This document shows, piece by piece, positions 12,601 to 26,013 of a stretch of 64,000 nucleotides of DNA. Position 1 is the first letter of the stretch; the number at the start of each line of letters is the position of its first letter. Both the position numbers and the translations under genes were made by a program. The notes beneath the pieces were generated by a model. It saw nothing but the letters and a program-made list of their open reading frames with translations, did no database searches and had not been told where the DNA came from. The stretch spans positions 223,238,486 through 223,302,485 of the forward strand of contig NC_053491.1 in the NCBI RefSeq assembly GCF_905171775.1. The letters run 5' to 3'. This DNA comes from Rana temporaria (taxonomy: Eukaryota; Chordata; Amphibia; Anura; Ranidae).

Positions 12601-15600
12601 TTCTGTGCACGATTGAATGGTTTCTATACACACTGGTATATTTGACCAAGTGTGAAAATTACTTCTTTTAGCAAAATGATCTAAGCTGTTTTGTTCAAAT
12701 CAATACAAAAGAAATAAAAAAGTAAATGCAAATGGCCATTCACACAGCGCATTATTATGAAAAAAAAAATTCTTGGCATCAAAATATTTGTGCCTTTCAT
12801 CTAAAAAGAAAAAAGTACATTGCTAGAAGTAGCCATCTGTGTCTAAGGGGTAAAAATGATTATATAACGAGAAATAAATTGCTGTTTCACCATTATATCA
12901 TTTTTTTAGGCTGCTCTGAAAAATCATCTTGTGTCTATGACATCTAATTAGTGTCGGTTTCTATTTAAAAAAAAAAAAAGTCATTGTTTGCTGCAGCGGA
13001 CAAATCAATACACTGGCATTTACTTCTGTTGCTCTAAATAAAGACATCTTCTAAGAAAATAATATTGATTTCCATTATGTTTTGTTACCTTTACCAGGCT
13101 CATAATACTGAATGGATAAAGCCAACTGCTGCTAAATATCTGCAGAGAAATGTCAGCAAACAGAAAGGCACTGAGACCAACATTAACAATACATGTAGTG
13201 ACAGTGACAATGACAGCATGTGGAAAACACTAGCAGATAGATTAAAGAAAAAGTAAGTTACCCTTTTATACTGTATATGTACGTGAAAAAGAACTATGGA
13301 AACAGTGAATGGAGGAGCTGAAGAACTGAAGGATTTATTTTCAACCCAACCTTTCTGGGTTCACATTAATGTAAAGTTGTGCCCTAAACTATAGTATGAA
13401 ATAATTTTAAGATTTTTTTATTTATTTTTATTTCCGGGTCAGCAGATCTCTGAAGAAGTTTCTACCCCCATCTTGTCTTCAACCACCTGGACTGATCACT
13501 TTCCAACAATTCACAGAAGCACTAAGATGTACGGGCATAGAGTTATCTGAGGATGAGCTGGTCAATTTGTGGACAAGGTAAAGCTCAGTCGGCAGTGTGT
13601 ATCTGGCTAGTATCAGAGCCAGATACACACAGCAGGTTATATACGCTGCGAACGTTAGAGCGAGAACAATAATTCTAGCACCAGACCTCCTCTGTAACTC
13701 TAAACATGTAACCTGTAAAAAAATAATAATAATAATTAAAGCATCACCTATCGAGATTTTTAAGTACTGAAGTTTGGTGCCATTCCACGAGTGTGCGCAA
13801 TTTTAAAGCGTGACATGTTAGGTACTGTATCTTTTTACTCAGCCTAACATTATCTTTCACAATATACAAAAAATCTGGCTAACTTTATATTTTTTTTAAT
13901 TTTTCCCAAAAAACGTATTTGAAAAATTGAGGCGAAAATACCGTGTGACATAGTTGCAACAACCGCTATTTTATTCCCCAGGGTGTCTGCTTAAATATAT
14001 ATATATATATATAATATATATATATATATATAGCACTACCCCCGGAGGAGCTGCTGGATTTTTGGGCGGCACATTACCTCGTGGTTCCTCCGAAATTCCT
14101 AGGGGTGAGTGATGCATATTGCATATAGTAGAAGTAAAGGAATGTCCACGACAGATGCTCTTTGCTGTGCTCTTATTTACCCAGCCGGATAAAAACAGTA
14201 AACTTGTGGGGAGGAAAGTAGAGTTGAAGAAGAAAGGAGAATAACAGATTCAGTCGTAATGATAGGAAACAGTCCTGCTCCCAAACGTAACACTTCTTTG
14301 CGCCACTCCCGCCAGAGTAGGTTTAGTGTACCCGGACAGGCCTCTCTCATTGACCTGGCAGCCGGAGTATCACTCGAACAACTGCAGGATAAAGTCTCTG
14401 CCACAGACCCTCCCCGGCGAACTTGAACTTGGGAGAAAGTCTCCGAGAGAAGTGTCAGAATTGGCCTCAGTGACAAGTGGTAAATTACCATAAGTAAGTA
14501 ATATACAAATAATTATTATATATTGTTTTTAAGGTAATTTACTATATTTTCAAAAATGGTACTCAAGCAGGTGGCTTAACCTCCTTAGCGGTATTCCCGA
14601 GTCAGGCTCGGGGTGAATTTTTCATACCAAAAGCGGTATCCCCGAGCCAGACTCGGGATTGTATTGCAGGATACAGGGGGAAGTTACTTACCTTGTCCCT
14701 GGATCCTGCGATATGTCCCTGCTGTGTGTGCGGGCTCCTCCGCTGTGTCTCCTCGCTCGATTCACAGTGCCGAGTGCCGAGCTCCGTTCCCTGCAACGTT
14801 ACGACGCACAGGAACGGAGTTCGTGCCAAATTCAAAAAGTGAAACAAACAATACACATACAGTATACTGTAATCTTACAGATAAAATAATTACACACCCC
14901 CTTTGTCCCTAGTGGTCTGCTCAGTGTCCTGCATGCAGTTTTAGATAATAAAAACTGTTCTTTCTGCCTGGAAACTGGAGATTGTCCATAGCAACCAAAA
15001 AGTGTCCCTTTACATCAAAAGTGCTTTAAGACCAGCTAGAAAACAGCGATAATAAATTAGAATCACTTGCAGAATTGAGCGATAGAGATTTGTGGGGAAA
15101 TTCGTCATCAAAAAATAAAAGTAATGACAGCGACAATTCTGCAACTGAGCAAATTTCAGTGATTTTTATTTGATTACATTATTGAATAATTTTTTATTAT
15201 AATTACATTATTATTTGTTATAATTATTTATAGTTATTTATTATATTGTAATTTATGATTTTGTTTTTCAAACTTTATCATACCCGGGATGTCTACTAGA
15301 CTCTTGTTTGTACAGATTTAAGTGAGTTATTCCTATGAATTACAGGTCTACAATGTAAAACGGCAAATTTCCATGCAAAATAATGGTACCGCTTTCAGTA
15401 CCTAAAATCTGAAAAAATCATACCGCCAGGGAGGTTAAACATATTGGAGAACTAACCACAGATCTTCTGTGGATGTAGACTGCCTCAAATCCTTCTGTTT
15501 CTTCATGTAATCTCAGACTCGATGATGTTGAGATCAGGGCTCTGTAGGGGCCAAACCACCACTTCCAGGACTCCTTGTTCTTCTTTACAAGATTCTTGGA

Positions 15601-18600
15601 GCGACTCAAGCATGAGAACATGTGGTTGCCATCATCCCATTAAGAGTTAAAAATGATATGGAAAATCTCTGGTATTGGGATTTTATCGGCAACAAACAAA
15701 AATATATAGAAAAAAAATGTTTTATTTATATAAAAATAATATTTATACAAAAAACATCATATTATATATCACATATATCTTTGTCGGAACATTTAAAAAC
15801 ATGAATTTGGTCAAAGAAAATAGATACAAATGATGCAGTAGCCGGAATTCAAAAACCTCCAGGTCAACCAGAGACAGAAGTAAGGCAGCTTAACCAACGC
15901 GTTTCAAACAGTTAAAAAACATTTCTTCTTCAGGGATATTTGTTTGTATCTTTGTCTAAAATAAATTAAAACAATCATTTAGTCACAACAAATATTGATT
16001 CACATCTCCCACATCCCCAACGGTGTAGGTAAATTGTGACTCACTTCTTTAAATTCTTCAAGGAACAAATGCATTTCCCATAGAGGTTGCAGTGCTGGTA
16101 TAGGTTTCCCTTTTTGGTTCCTCTGTGTGCCTTAGACCCCTCACTTCCTATAGGAGAAATGGATGACTATCCAATCAATCCAATCACATGGTGCTTAATG
16201 CGAAATGGATTCGGTGTGCTGAACCAAAACATAAGAAAGGGGGAGCTGATATAATACAAGTAATTACCTTCAATACTAAAGTATGGGCGAAGGCTATAGC
16301 TGGAAAACGTACCCATACAGTGATGTGAAGGAGAAATTCCACTCCTAAATCAAGAAGGCAAGTTCCCACAGCTTCAAGAAAGATTCTCAAAGTGGCATCC
16401 CAACAGTTCCACCTATAAGGTCTGCAGAACCATACAGTGCTCCTAACAGCTATTCAGCTGTGGAGAGGGAATGACGCCATATATTCCCCCTTTAAACCCC
16501 TCTCTGAGACCCTATTGGTCTAATTCAGTCACCTGACATCCACAGCTGACAACAGTGGCGTGTCACGGACATGCGTCGTGCATGTGATGACACAAAGGTG
16601 GGCCGCGTCATCAAAGACCAACTTGCATGACGTGGCTCGCTCCAGGATAGGCCACGCTGCACACGTGACGACACGGCACACACCAGAAGCAAGCCCGGTC
16701 ATCAATACCACCATGCGCAGCATGCCCCACCCTAGAAAACAAGCACAAGCCCTACATCACCAGCTTTGACCAACTTCATGTTTTTAAATGTTCCGACAAA
16801 GATATATGTGATATATAATATAAAATATATTACAGAGACTTTCCTTGCAACAATTTTTCCAGTGTTTTGCCATATTTTTGGCTCATATATATTTTATCAC
16901 ACAAGTTATCTGCGATTTATGTTTTATGTATTTCACTTATGATGTCTTTATTCACACTGTATGAAGATTAGTTGATGTTTTTTGGATTCATTATTGTTAT
17001 ATTTTATTATTGTCACATTTTTTGTGTTTTCACTTATTCAGTGTGGTTTGGACCACACTGCTTTCTCACCCTTTGAGTTACACAGCGCAGATATCATCAC
17101 TTATTCATCACTATTTTTTTCTGGTTAGGACAGATCACCAGGTGTCTGCAGCAGTGGCCCCTAGATTAGTTTATTGACAGCGCGGTAGTCCCATTGTTTA
17201 CATTTATCATCACTGGCCCGGATTCACATACATTGGTGCATATTTATGCCAGCGTAGCGTATCTAATATACGCTACGCCAACGTCGCACAGAGAGGCAAG
17301 CACTGAATTCTCAAAGCACTTGCCTCCCAAACTGCGCTGGGTTCCCTCGGCGTAAGCCGTCGTAGGTGGAAGTGGGCGTGAGCCATGCTAATGAGGCGTG
17401 ACCCCCTGCAAATGATGGGCCAAGCATCATAGAAGTACTTTAAAAGAACGGCGCATGCGCCGTCCCGTGGACGCATCCCGGTGCGCATGCTCAGAATCAC
17501 GTTGGAACTACTCCCTAAGATACAACGGATCACTGCCTACGGCGTGAACGTAACCTACGCCCAGCCCTATTCACGTACTACGTAAACAACGTAAAATATG
17601 TCGGCTTGTGTTCCCTTTGCATGGATGCTGCTAAGTTACACCTCCTTTATGGCGCATAACTTTGCGCCGGACGTAAGACCTTACGCGCACTGCGTCGGAC
17701 GGACCTATGTTCGTGAAACGGCGTATCTCCCTCATTTGCATATGTGCATCGAAAATCAATGGGAGCGCCACATGCGTCCAGCGTAAATATGCACCCACGA
17801 TACGCTGGCGTAGACAAGTTACGTCGGTCGGATGAAGCCTATTTTCAGGCGTATCTAGTTTTGTGGGCACGGCGCATAGATACGACGGCGCATATTTGCA
17901 CTTACGTGGCGTATCTCGAGATACGTTGGCGTAAGTGCTTTGTGAATCCGGGCCACTATGTTTATATTTTACATGGGAGCCACAGGTGCTGTGTCCAGAT
18001 TGCCATGACAGTGAATGGCTGTACTTAGCTGTATGCGGCCGTACTCTTGTAAACTCCAATGTTTCCTAGCAACTCTCATCTTCCAACCAGTGATATAGAT
18101 AGAAACATAATCTATGGGTTTTATGTATTTCTACAAAGTATTACTGTATTATTGTGAAGATTTCAAGGGCTTTCCATGAATCTCATCAAAAATCTTTATT
18201 TAATGTGTGTGTTATTAGTTTTGCTAAATCAAAGAAGAAAGTGCAATGCAAACCTGCTGAGTTCCCATAAACCATATTACAGAGTTATTAAGGCTTCGTA
18301 TTAAGAATGCCAGCTTCTCAGCACAATGCCCAGTTGTAGCTCATATCTGGAAAAATTCCATTGCCCCTTTAATATCTACTTCCTATTGATTCATGTGTAG
18401 TATTTATCCTTGCTGAATCCACTGCACAATGTGCATTGTTTTTCATTTGTGATGACTGGATGTTTTTTAATACAGCAGTTTAGAAACAGGATGTACCGAA
18501 ACTGCAGTTAGTACATAAATCAGCCCGTACAAGCTTTTTTCAGATGTCCTACATTTTATATTGTCCCCTAATTTGTCTGTTGGGACAACCCTCTGTTACT

Positions 18601-21600
18601 GCTTTAGTGAAATTATTTTTGCAGATGTGTTTTAGACTGGGTCTCGAGTATTTATATATTTCTCCTAGGTTTTTTATATTAATATCTTTGATGTCAGCCT
18701 GCATAATTAGTTACTTAGCGCCAACTCACACACTACAAACACATATAGTTGCCTGTTGTGGGGTCTGCAATGAATCCTTTCAAATATACATTATATTGCC
18801 AAAAGTATTGGGGCGCCTGCGTTTACACGCACATGAACTTTAATGGCCTCCCAGTCTTAGTATTGAGTTGGCCCATCCTTTGCAGCTATACCAGCTTCAA
18901 CTCTTCGGGGAAGGCTGTCCACAAGGTTTAGGAGTGTGTATATGGGAATATTTGACCACTGGTTCAAATCATTTGGTGGATGGGGGATTATGGTGTGGAG
19001 TTGTTTTTCAGGGGTTGCGCTTGTATGGACCAAGGGCTAGGGAAAGAATATGCAGGAACCAGAGCATTAAACCTGTGATCCACCGATCACGGTGCAATGC
19101 TTTGCAAGCTTAAATGCAAACAAAAATAAATGTACACTTTTGCAAAATGGGTGCATTTTTATTTTTTGTGAAAGGTAGAGTTCTCTTTTCATGTCTTTGA
19201 AGCCTAAAATTATATTGCTCTATTATTCTATTGTCATTCCAAGTAGCAGAACTTGTTTCCGCTCTTAAGCCTCGTACACGACCGAGTTTCTCGGCAAAAA
19301 ACAGCAAGAAACTTGCTGTTTTTTTTTTTTGCCAAGGAAACCGGTAGTGTGTACACTTTTCGACGAGGAAACTGCCGAGGATCCCGTCGAGCCAAAAAGA
19401 GAGCATGTCTTCTTTTTCCTCAACGGGAATGGAGAAATGTGGCTCGCCGAGATCCTCGACAGTCTAACAAGGAACTCGACGAGCAAAATTATGTGTTTCG
19501 CCCCCGTCGAGTTTCTTGGTTGTGTGTACGAGGCTTTAGACTGGCCTATGAAAGGGCCAGAGAACTTCCCTGTGGCCGCTGTTTTTTGCCCTGCCATCAG
19601 AATTAGAACAGAACAGAAGCATGACAACACCTTCTAACTACTAGTCTGTGACATACTCAATATATGATTGGGCTCTTATAGTCATTTATTTTAGTAAAGT
19701 TTGTCAAGTCTACTGCTGACCATACTGGTGGAAGATGCAAGCCTGCACTTTAAAGTAAGACCAGAACACATCGGTGCAGTTATCAGAGAGTTATCAGAAC
19801 AACCCAATACAGAAAGAGTAAATCTCCAAATGAACATTAGGCTTAAATCACCAAAATACATTTCATGTGTATTAAACCAAAAAGGATCTTTTTATAAGTG
19901 TTGTATGCAAGATCCACAGAACTTTTGCCCATGGAACCCAAATTTACCTCTTGGGTAATAAAAAATTGGGATTTTGTGCAAAACGTTCATAAAAAAAGTT
20001 GTAAAGTTTTACAACTGGTTTTATTTAGAAAGCAGCTAAAACCTGAATAGAAATAATCTGTCCATACCAGCATGCTGCAGAAAAGAAGAATTTTTCCCTT
20101 AGTAGAAGCAGTTATCTCTAGTTTTGGCTAGAGATGCACTGTAACATAACTGTAACACATAACACATAAAATTAGCCTCTAGCACTAGACACTTCACCCT
20201 TAAAACCTAACTCTTAATCCCCCCGAACAGGTAACACTTATTCCCCACACAACACCGATTTAGTTTGGAGTACTCCTCTTTCTATTCCAGGCAATAGCAC
20301 CAATTTTATATATCTCTTGGACTAATTGGCCCCTTTTTTGTACACTCGTCTCATCCTGCACTGGGAGCAGCAATGCCAAGCCCTAACAGCTCTGTGCCAT
20401 AGGACACCGACACCAAGCTGCCGTTATCAACAATCCACTGTCTGTTCTAAATATCAAGATTCTCACATTTCAGATTGTTGCTATGGGCTACAGTACGTCA
20501 TTGTCCTTAGCAGATAGCACTGTTGTAATAAAAGAAACCCAAGTGAGATTTGTTGAGATCACAAGCCCAGTTCTATGAGTTTCCTTATTTAGTTTTTTAA
20601 TCCTTCTGCAACAGATAGACAATTAGCTATCATTTGCAGAAGGATGAAATAATGAAATAAGGTGGAATACATCTAATTCCCCTGCATAGGTAGTGTGTTA
20701 ATTTTCATCTTCTAACTTTTTAAACTCCTTGTAAAAAAAAAAAAGAATGTATAAACTTTTATATTATTTCTCTGGAAAAGCCAACCCTATAAAGTTAAAT
20801 GTGATTGAAATTCAATTGATACTTGCTTTATCTTTTCTGTTAATTTAATGCAACTATGTGATTAAGAGACTGGGTGTGCAATTGGTAAGAGAACTACATA
20901 ACCCTGAGTGTCCTGTGCTCAGTTCTATAAAGCTGCAATAAAGAAATACAGTAAGTCTTTGCTTTGATATAAGTAATAATGTACACAGCAGGTGAGAAGC
21001 TTTTAGGAGAATGGCTTACATAGGGGGAAATTACATCTCAGTAAAGATAGGTGATACTGTAGATAAATTGTAATGTGTTTAGCATTTCAGTCACTTTTCT
21101 GCTTTGTTTGCAGGACTGGGAATATTACAAGCGTGGCACTGCCTACTGTTCTCCTCTTAAAAAAGTTGGGGTTAACATTTCAAGGTACTACATGCTTTAA
21201 ATCAGTTGTACATAATGTAATTTTAATGATAACGTTATTTCCACTTACTGTAATCCTGAATTTAAACGTGCAATGCAGGAAAAATACAAGCAGCTACCAT
21301 AAAATGTACAGCAAGTAAAAATGTGTAATTGCCGCAACTTTAAAGATTTTCCTTTTGCTCCATAAATCTGAAAGTCAAGCTCAGCTATTTGGTTTACGGT
21401 TTTCATAAACTGATTTTCAAAGATGACTCCGGGCAATACACAAAATCCAGATATAAATACACCATGTCAATAGCTACTTACTGTATGTGTTTTTTCATTT
21501 TTCTCTGGATGCACCATTCTGGAAAATGTTCCATTTATCTTTGATCTGGTAGCAGCAAATTAAGTTTTTGAAGACATGAATGCAGTGGGATTGATTTACT

Positions 21601-24600
21601 AAAACTGGAAAGTGCAAAATCTGGTGCAGCTCTGCATAGAAACCAATCAGAATTCAATTTCTTTTGTCAATACTTAATCGAACAAGCTATCGTTAGGAGC
21701 TGATTGGCTACCATACACAACTGCACCAGATTTTGCACTCTCCAGTTTTAGTAAATCAACCTCAATGTGTTTTCCATATAACAAAATTGCTTGAACTTAC
21801 ACTCCAGTCAAAACTGAAAATTACACCTTAAAACATATAGAGGGAATATTGTCTGGTTTTCTTCTTTGCATTGATGTAATGCACCATCCACCCAACTCCC
21901 TCTGGTGATCTGAGAACCCTTTTTTCTTACCTGTTTGTGATGGCCGAAAGTTATTCTGAAACACAGCCTTTGCAGACTCTTTACTGCCCTTGGGCCACAT
22001 ACAGCCCTTTAGTGTTTGAAGTGTGGCCCTTGGGCCCCAGAAATCAGTAGAGGCAGGTTTTTAGATTTTAAAAGTGTCCCTTAATAGTATTTAGGTCTAG
22101 CGGTTTTATACAACATGGCCCTAGTCTCTGACAGTCTCCTATAGCATGACTTCAGTCTCCAACCACTCTAGTAGAACAATATCTTACCATTTCCTCAGTC
22201 TTCAGCCTGTGACAGGTTTCTGGAGCATTACATGCAGTAAATATTATATATGGCCTATTGGAGACATTAGAAGCTGATTTTAAACCCCCCTTTACTTTGA
22301 CAAGCACTGCTCTACTGTCTCTACCATACAGTAGCCTGATTTTTTTCAGTACTAAGAGATTTCTCACATTCACCAGTCTGATTCAAACTTTCTTTGGGAG
22401 CATGAATCTGAAAATATGTCTAGTAGAGAGAGAGGGGATGTCACGTAGCACAAGCTTAAAGCGTTTGATAACCTAAAAAAAAAACAGATCCTATTCCCTT
22501 AAAGCATGTTATACAGCACAGTGCTTGTGTTGTGTAATTTAGCCCCCTGTAACACCTAAAAAATCTGGCTGATCCTGCCTGGCTATACCCTTTCCCCTGT
22601 ACGCTGACCATGGTTTATCATGGCTACTGAGCCCTGACATCATGGTCAGCTTATGTGCCTCTGTCATCTGCGGCCCTGCTCTGTCATTCTATTTCCCCGC
22701 CTCCATTATCTCCCCCCCCCCATCTGTCTGCTCGTGTCAGCGCCTGCCCCCTCTGCTTCTGCTGCTCCCATAATTACCTTAAAATCCTCCCATTCCTTCT
22801 GTAATATGACAATAAGTGCCCCTTTGTCTGTGTTATTTAAAAAATATGCTAATCTGTACCTATATCACAGAGGCTCCCGGCGATTGGTTCTCTCCCTCCT
22901 CTCTTCCCCAGCTGACTTCATCGGGAGTACTCGGCCCCACCCACTGGAGCTGTCACCTGGGCAAAGGAGAGAACCAATGAGTCACATGATCGCTGGGAGC
23001 CACTGTCATTTAGGTAGAGATCAGCATATTTTTTATATAACACAGGCACAGGGACACTTATTGTTATATTACAGAAGGGATGGGAGATTTTTATAGAAGC
23101 GGCTTAACAACCATTTAAAAAAGAGCTCTCCTGCTGAATTCTGGCCACAGGAAGTGATATAGCACTGATTGTTACAACAGCAGTGTCAGATTCCAAGCCA
23201 TTGCCACCAATATGAGACAAATGGAGGTTAGGTCCCACTGTGCTGACACCATTATGTAATGATGATGCTCTCAGCCTCACCCATCACAGACTATTTCCAG
23301 CTCATGGTCAACACTGGGGTCAACAAATTCAACCTCAGCCAGAGTAGAGGAAGATTCGCATTCATTCATAGACTACAAAGCTTCCTGTGAATAGCTGAGC
23401 AGCTCTGAGCCAGACTCAGTTTTGTTCTGGGAGCAGAACGGGAAGGTCTTGCCCTGCTGTTGTATACTGTATACAGCACTCAGAGCCACTTTATGGTATT
23501 GCTTCCCTGTCTGGACTTGATAAAACTGCTAGGAAAGTTTATGGAATTCATAGTGGGGGTTGTACTTCTATAGACTTCAAACTAACTTGTGTTGCAAACT
23601 GGAAAATTTAAAGTGGAGCGCCACCCTCTTTTTCAAGTCCTCTGCTTTCGCTGCTTCTGTGTCCCCTTAAATACATTTGGCATGTTTTTTTTTTTTAAAC
23701 TCACTGGGCCAGATTCATCAATAGATACGACGGCGGATCTCCTGAACCGCCGTCGTATCTGTGAGAGCCGACGGTCGGATCTGTGAGATCCCACGGTCGG
23801 AGCTATGCGACTGATTCATAAGAATCAGTTCCGCATAGATCTCCCTTAGATCCGACTGGTGTAAGTGACTTACACCAGTCGAATCTTAGGCTGTAATCTC
23901 CCGCCGGCCGCTAGGTGTCGTCGCTTTTTTTTTAACATTGCATATGCAAATGAGGAGAACCGCCGATTCACGTCCGTACGCCCGCCCGTCGCTCTTTTTC
24001 AACGTCGTTTGCGTTCAGCTTTTTCCGGCGGAGAGCTACCCCTGCTAATATGAGAGGTAGCTAATGTCAAGTATGGCCGACGTTCCCGCGCCGAGTTTTA
24101 AATTTTTTACGTTGTTTACGTAAGTACGTCGGGAATACGGATGGCCGTAAGTAACCTAGCCGCCGAAAACAATGACGTCCTAGCGACGTCATTTGGAGCA
24201 TGCGCACTGGGCTTTTCCGCCGGCTGCGCATGCGCAGTTAAATCGGCGCGGGAAATTGTACACTCCCCCTAGCCGCGGAATTTGCATTCCGCCGGGGGGA
24301 GTTAGGATCCGACGGTGCAATTTGCGAGGTAAGTGCTTTATGAATCATGCACTAGCCTCGCTAAATTGCACCGGCGGATCGTAAAACAGGTAGATCTGGC
24401 AGATCTAAAGACCTGCTGAGCTACATGAATCTGGCCCACTGTGTTACAGTCTCCTCTTCATAGTTCCAGCCGCGGCCCGAGGCTGAGCGCGTCATCACCC
24501 CCCACCCCCCTTCCTCCGCTATGCCTCCTGGGAGATCCAACCCATACTGTGCCGTAGCATCGCAGCGTTTTATTGCGGGAGCTAGCCGCATGTAGAAAAC

Positions 24601-25981
24601 ATTAGTGTCTCGGGGACGGAGGCGGAGATATGTTAATCTTCACAACAGCCCTGCCCACCCCACTAACACTCCTCGCTATGTATTTCTAGGAAAATCAAGG
24701 GGGCGGGCAGAGGCAGAGAGATGCTAAACTACACAACAGTCAAGCCCACCCCACAGCACACCTCGCTATGTATGTCCAGGAAACTTGAGGGGGTGGGCAG
24801 AGGCGGAGAGTTGCTGGGAGGGGGAGATAGAGCGGAGCATGACGAGCATGTACCCCCTGCAATAGAAAGTACAAAGTACCTAGTACAAAGAATTGTTCTG
24901 CCATCAAATGCAGCCACTGTGCCAAACGCTGCTTCCCTGTGCCCATCAAACGCAGCCACAGTGCCATCAAACGCATCCACTGTGCCTGTCAAATGCAGCC
25001 AATGTGCCATCAATTGCAGCCACTGTGCCAAATGCTGCTTCGCTGTGCCCATCAAACGCAGCCACAGTGCCCATCAAACGCAGTCACTGTGCCCGTCAAA
25101 CGCAACCACTGTGCCTGTCAAATGCTCCCTCACTGTGGCCGTCAAATGCATCCATGTGCTGCGGGCGATTTGGCGGGGGCAATGCGATTTACTGGGGCGA
25201 TGCAATTTCGTGGGGGGTGATGCGATTTGGTTGCGGGGTGATGTGATGTGCTGGGGCAATGCAATTGAATTTGGCGGGGGCACTGCGATGGAGGAGATGC
25301 GATTTGGCGGGGGCAATGTGATGTGCTGGGGCGATGCGATTTGGTGGTGGGGCGATTCCATTTGCTGGGGAGATGCAATGCAGTTTGGCAGGTGGCTAAT
25401 GCGATGGGGACAATGTGATTTGACGGTGGGCAATGCGATTTGCTGGGGCGATGCGATTTGGTGGTGGGGCGATGCGATTTGGTAGTGGGGCGATGCAATT
25501 TGCTAGGGCGATGTAATGCAATTTGGCGGGTGGGCGATGTGCTGGGGCGATACAATGCGATTTGGCGGGTGCAATGCGATTTGCTGGGGCGATGCGATTT
25601 GGTGGGGGTGCAATGCAATGTGCTGGGGTGATGCGATGCAATTTGGCGGGGGGGCAATGCGACTTGGTGGCGGGGCCATCTGATGTGCTGGGGCGATGCA
25701 ATGTGATTTGGCAAAGCGATATGTTGGGGGTGATGCTATTTGGCGGGGCGATGTGCTGGGGCGATGCGATTTGGTTGGTGGGCAATACGATGTGCAAATA
25801 GTTGTAAATAAGCAGTTTTTGAAAAACTCCCACCATCCCATATAACACCAGAACACATTATGCGCAGTTTGAACTTCATAAAGTCGTCTTTAATACATCT
25901 AGATGCATAAATGAATTTTGTTGCTGAGATTATTATTATTTTTTTAAATGAAAAGCTGTATGGAAAAAAGCAATCGCTGAT

Positions 25982-26013
<32 letters not shown>

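Noticed and set aside
17631..18059. 142-aa minus-strand frame
   Set aside because: Falls inside a GGCCC-type MITE; GC-rich palindromic DNA keeps several frames open by chance.
19253..19637. Overlapping 98-121-aa frames on both strands
   Set aside because: Symmetric by-products of the TTA-flanked MITE at 19268-19535.
19701..19958. Possible extra exon between exons 4 and 5
   Set aside because: No EF-hand pattern or good splice pair, and the flanking exons already agree in phase.
22653..23096. 147-aa plus-strand frame
   Set aside because: Pro/Ser-rich translation of a pyrimidine-rich repeat with no domain or splice-phase link to the EF-hand gene.
24721..25485. 254-aa open frame, longest in the window
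   Set aside because: It lies in two minisatellites; the peptide is a periodic product of ~24-bp and ~20-bp repeats and the other strand is equally open.
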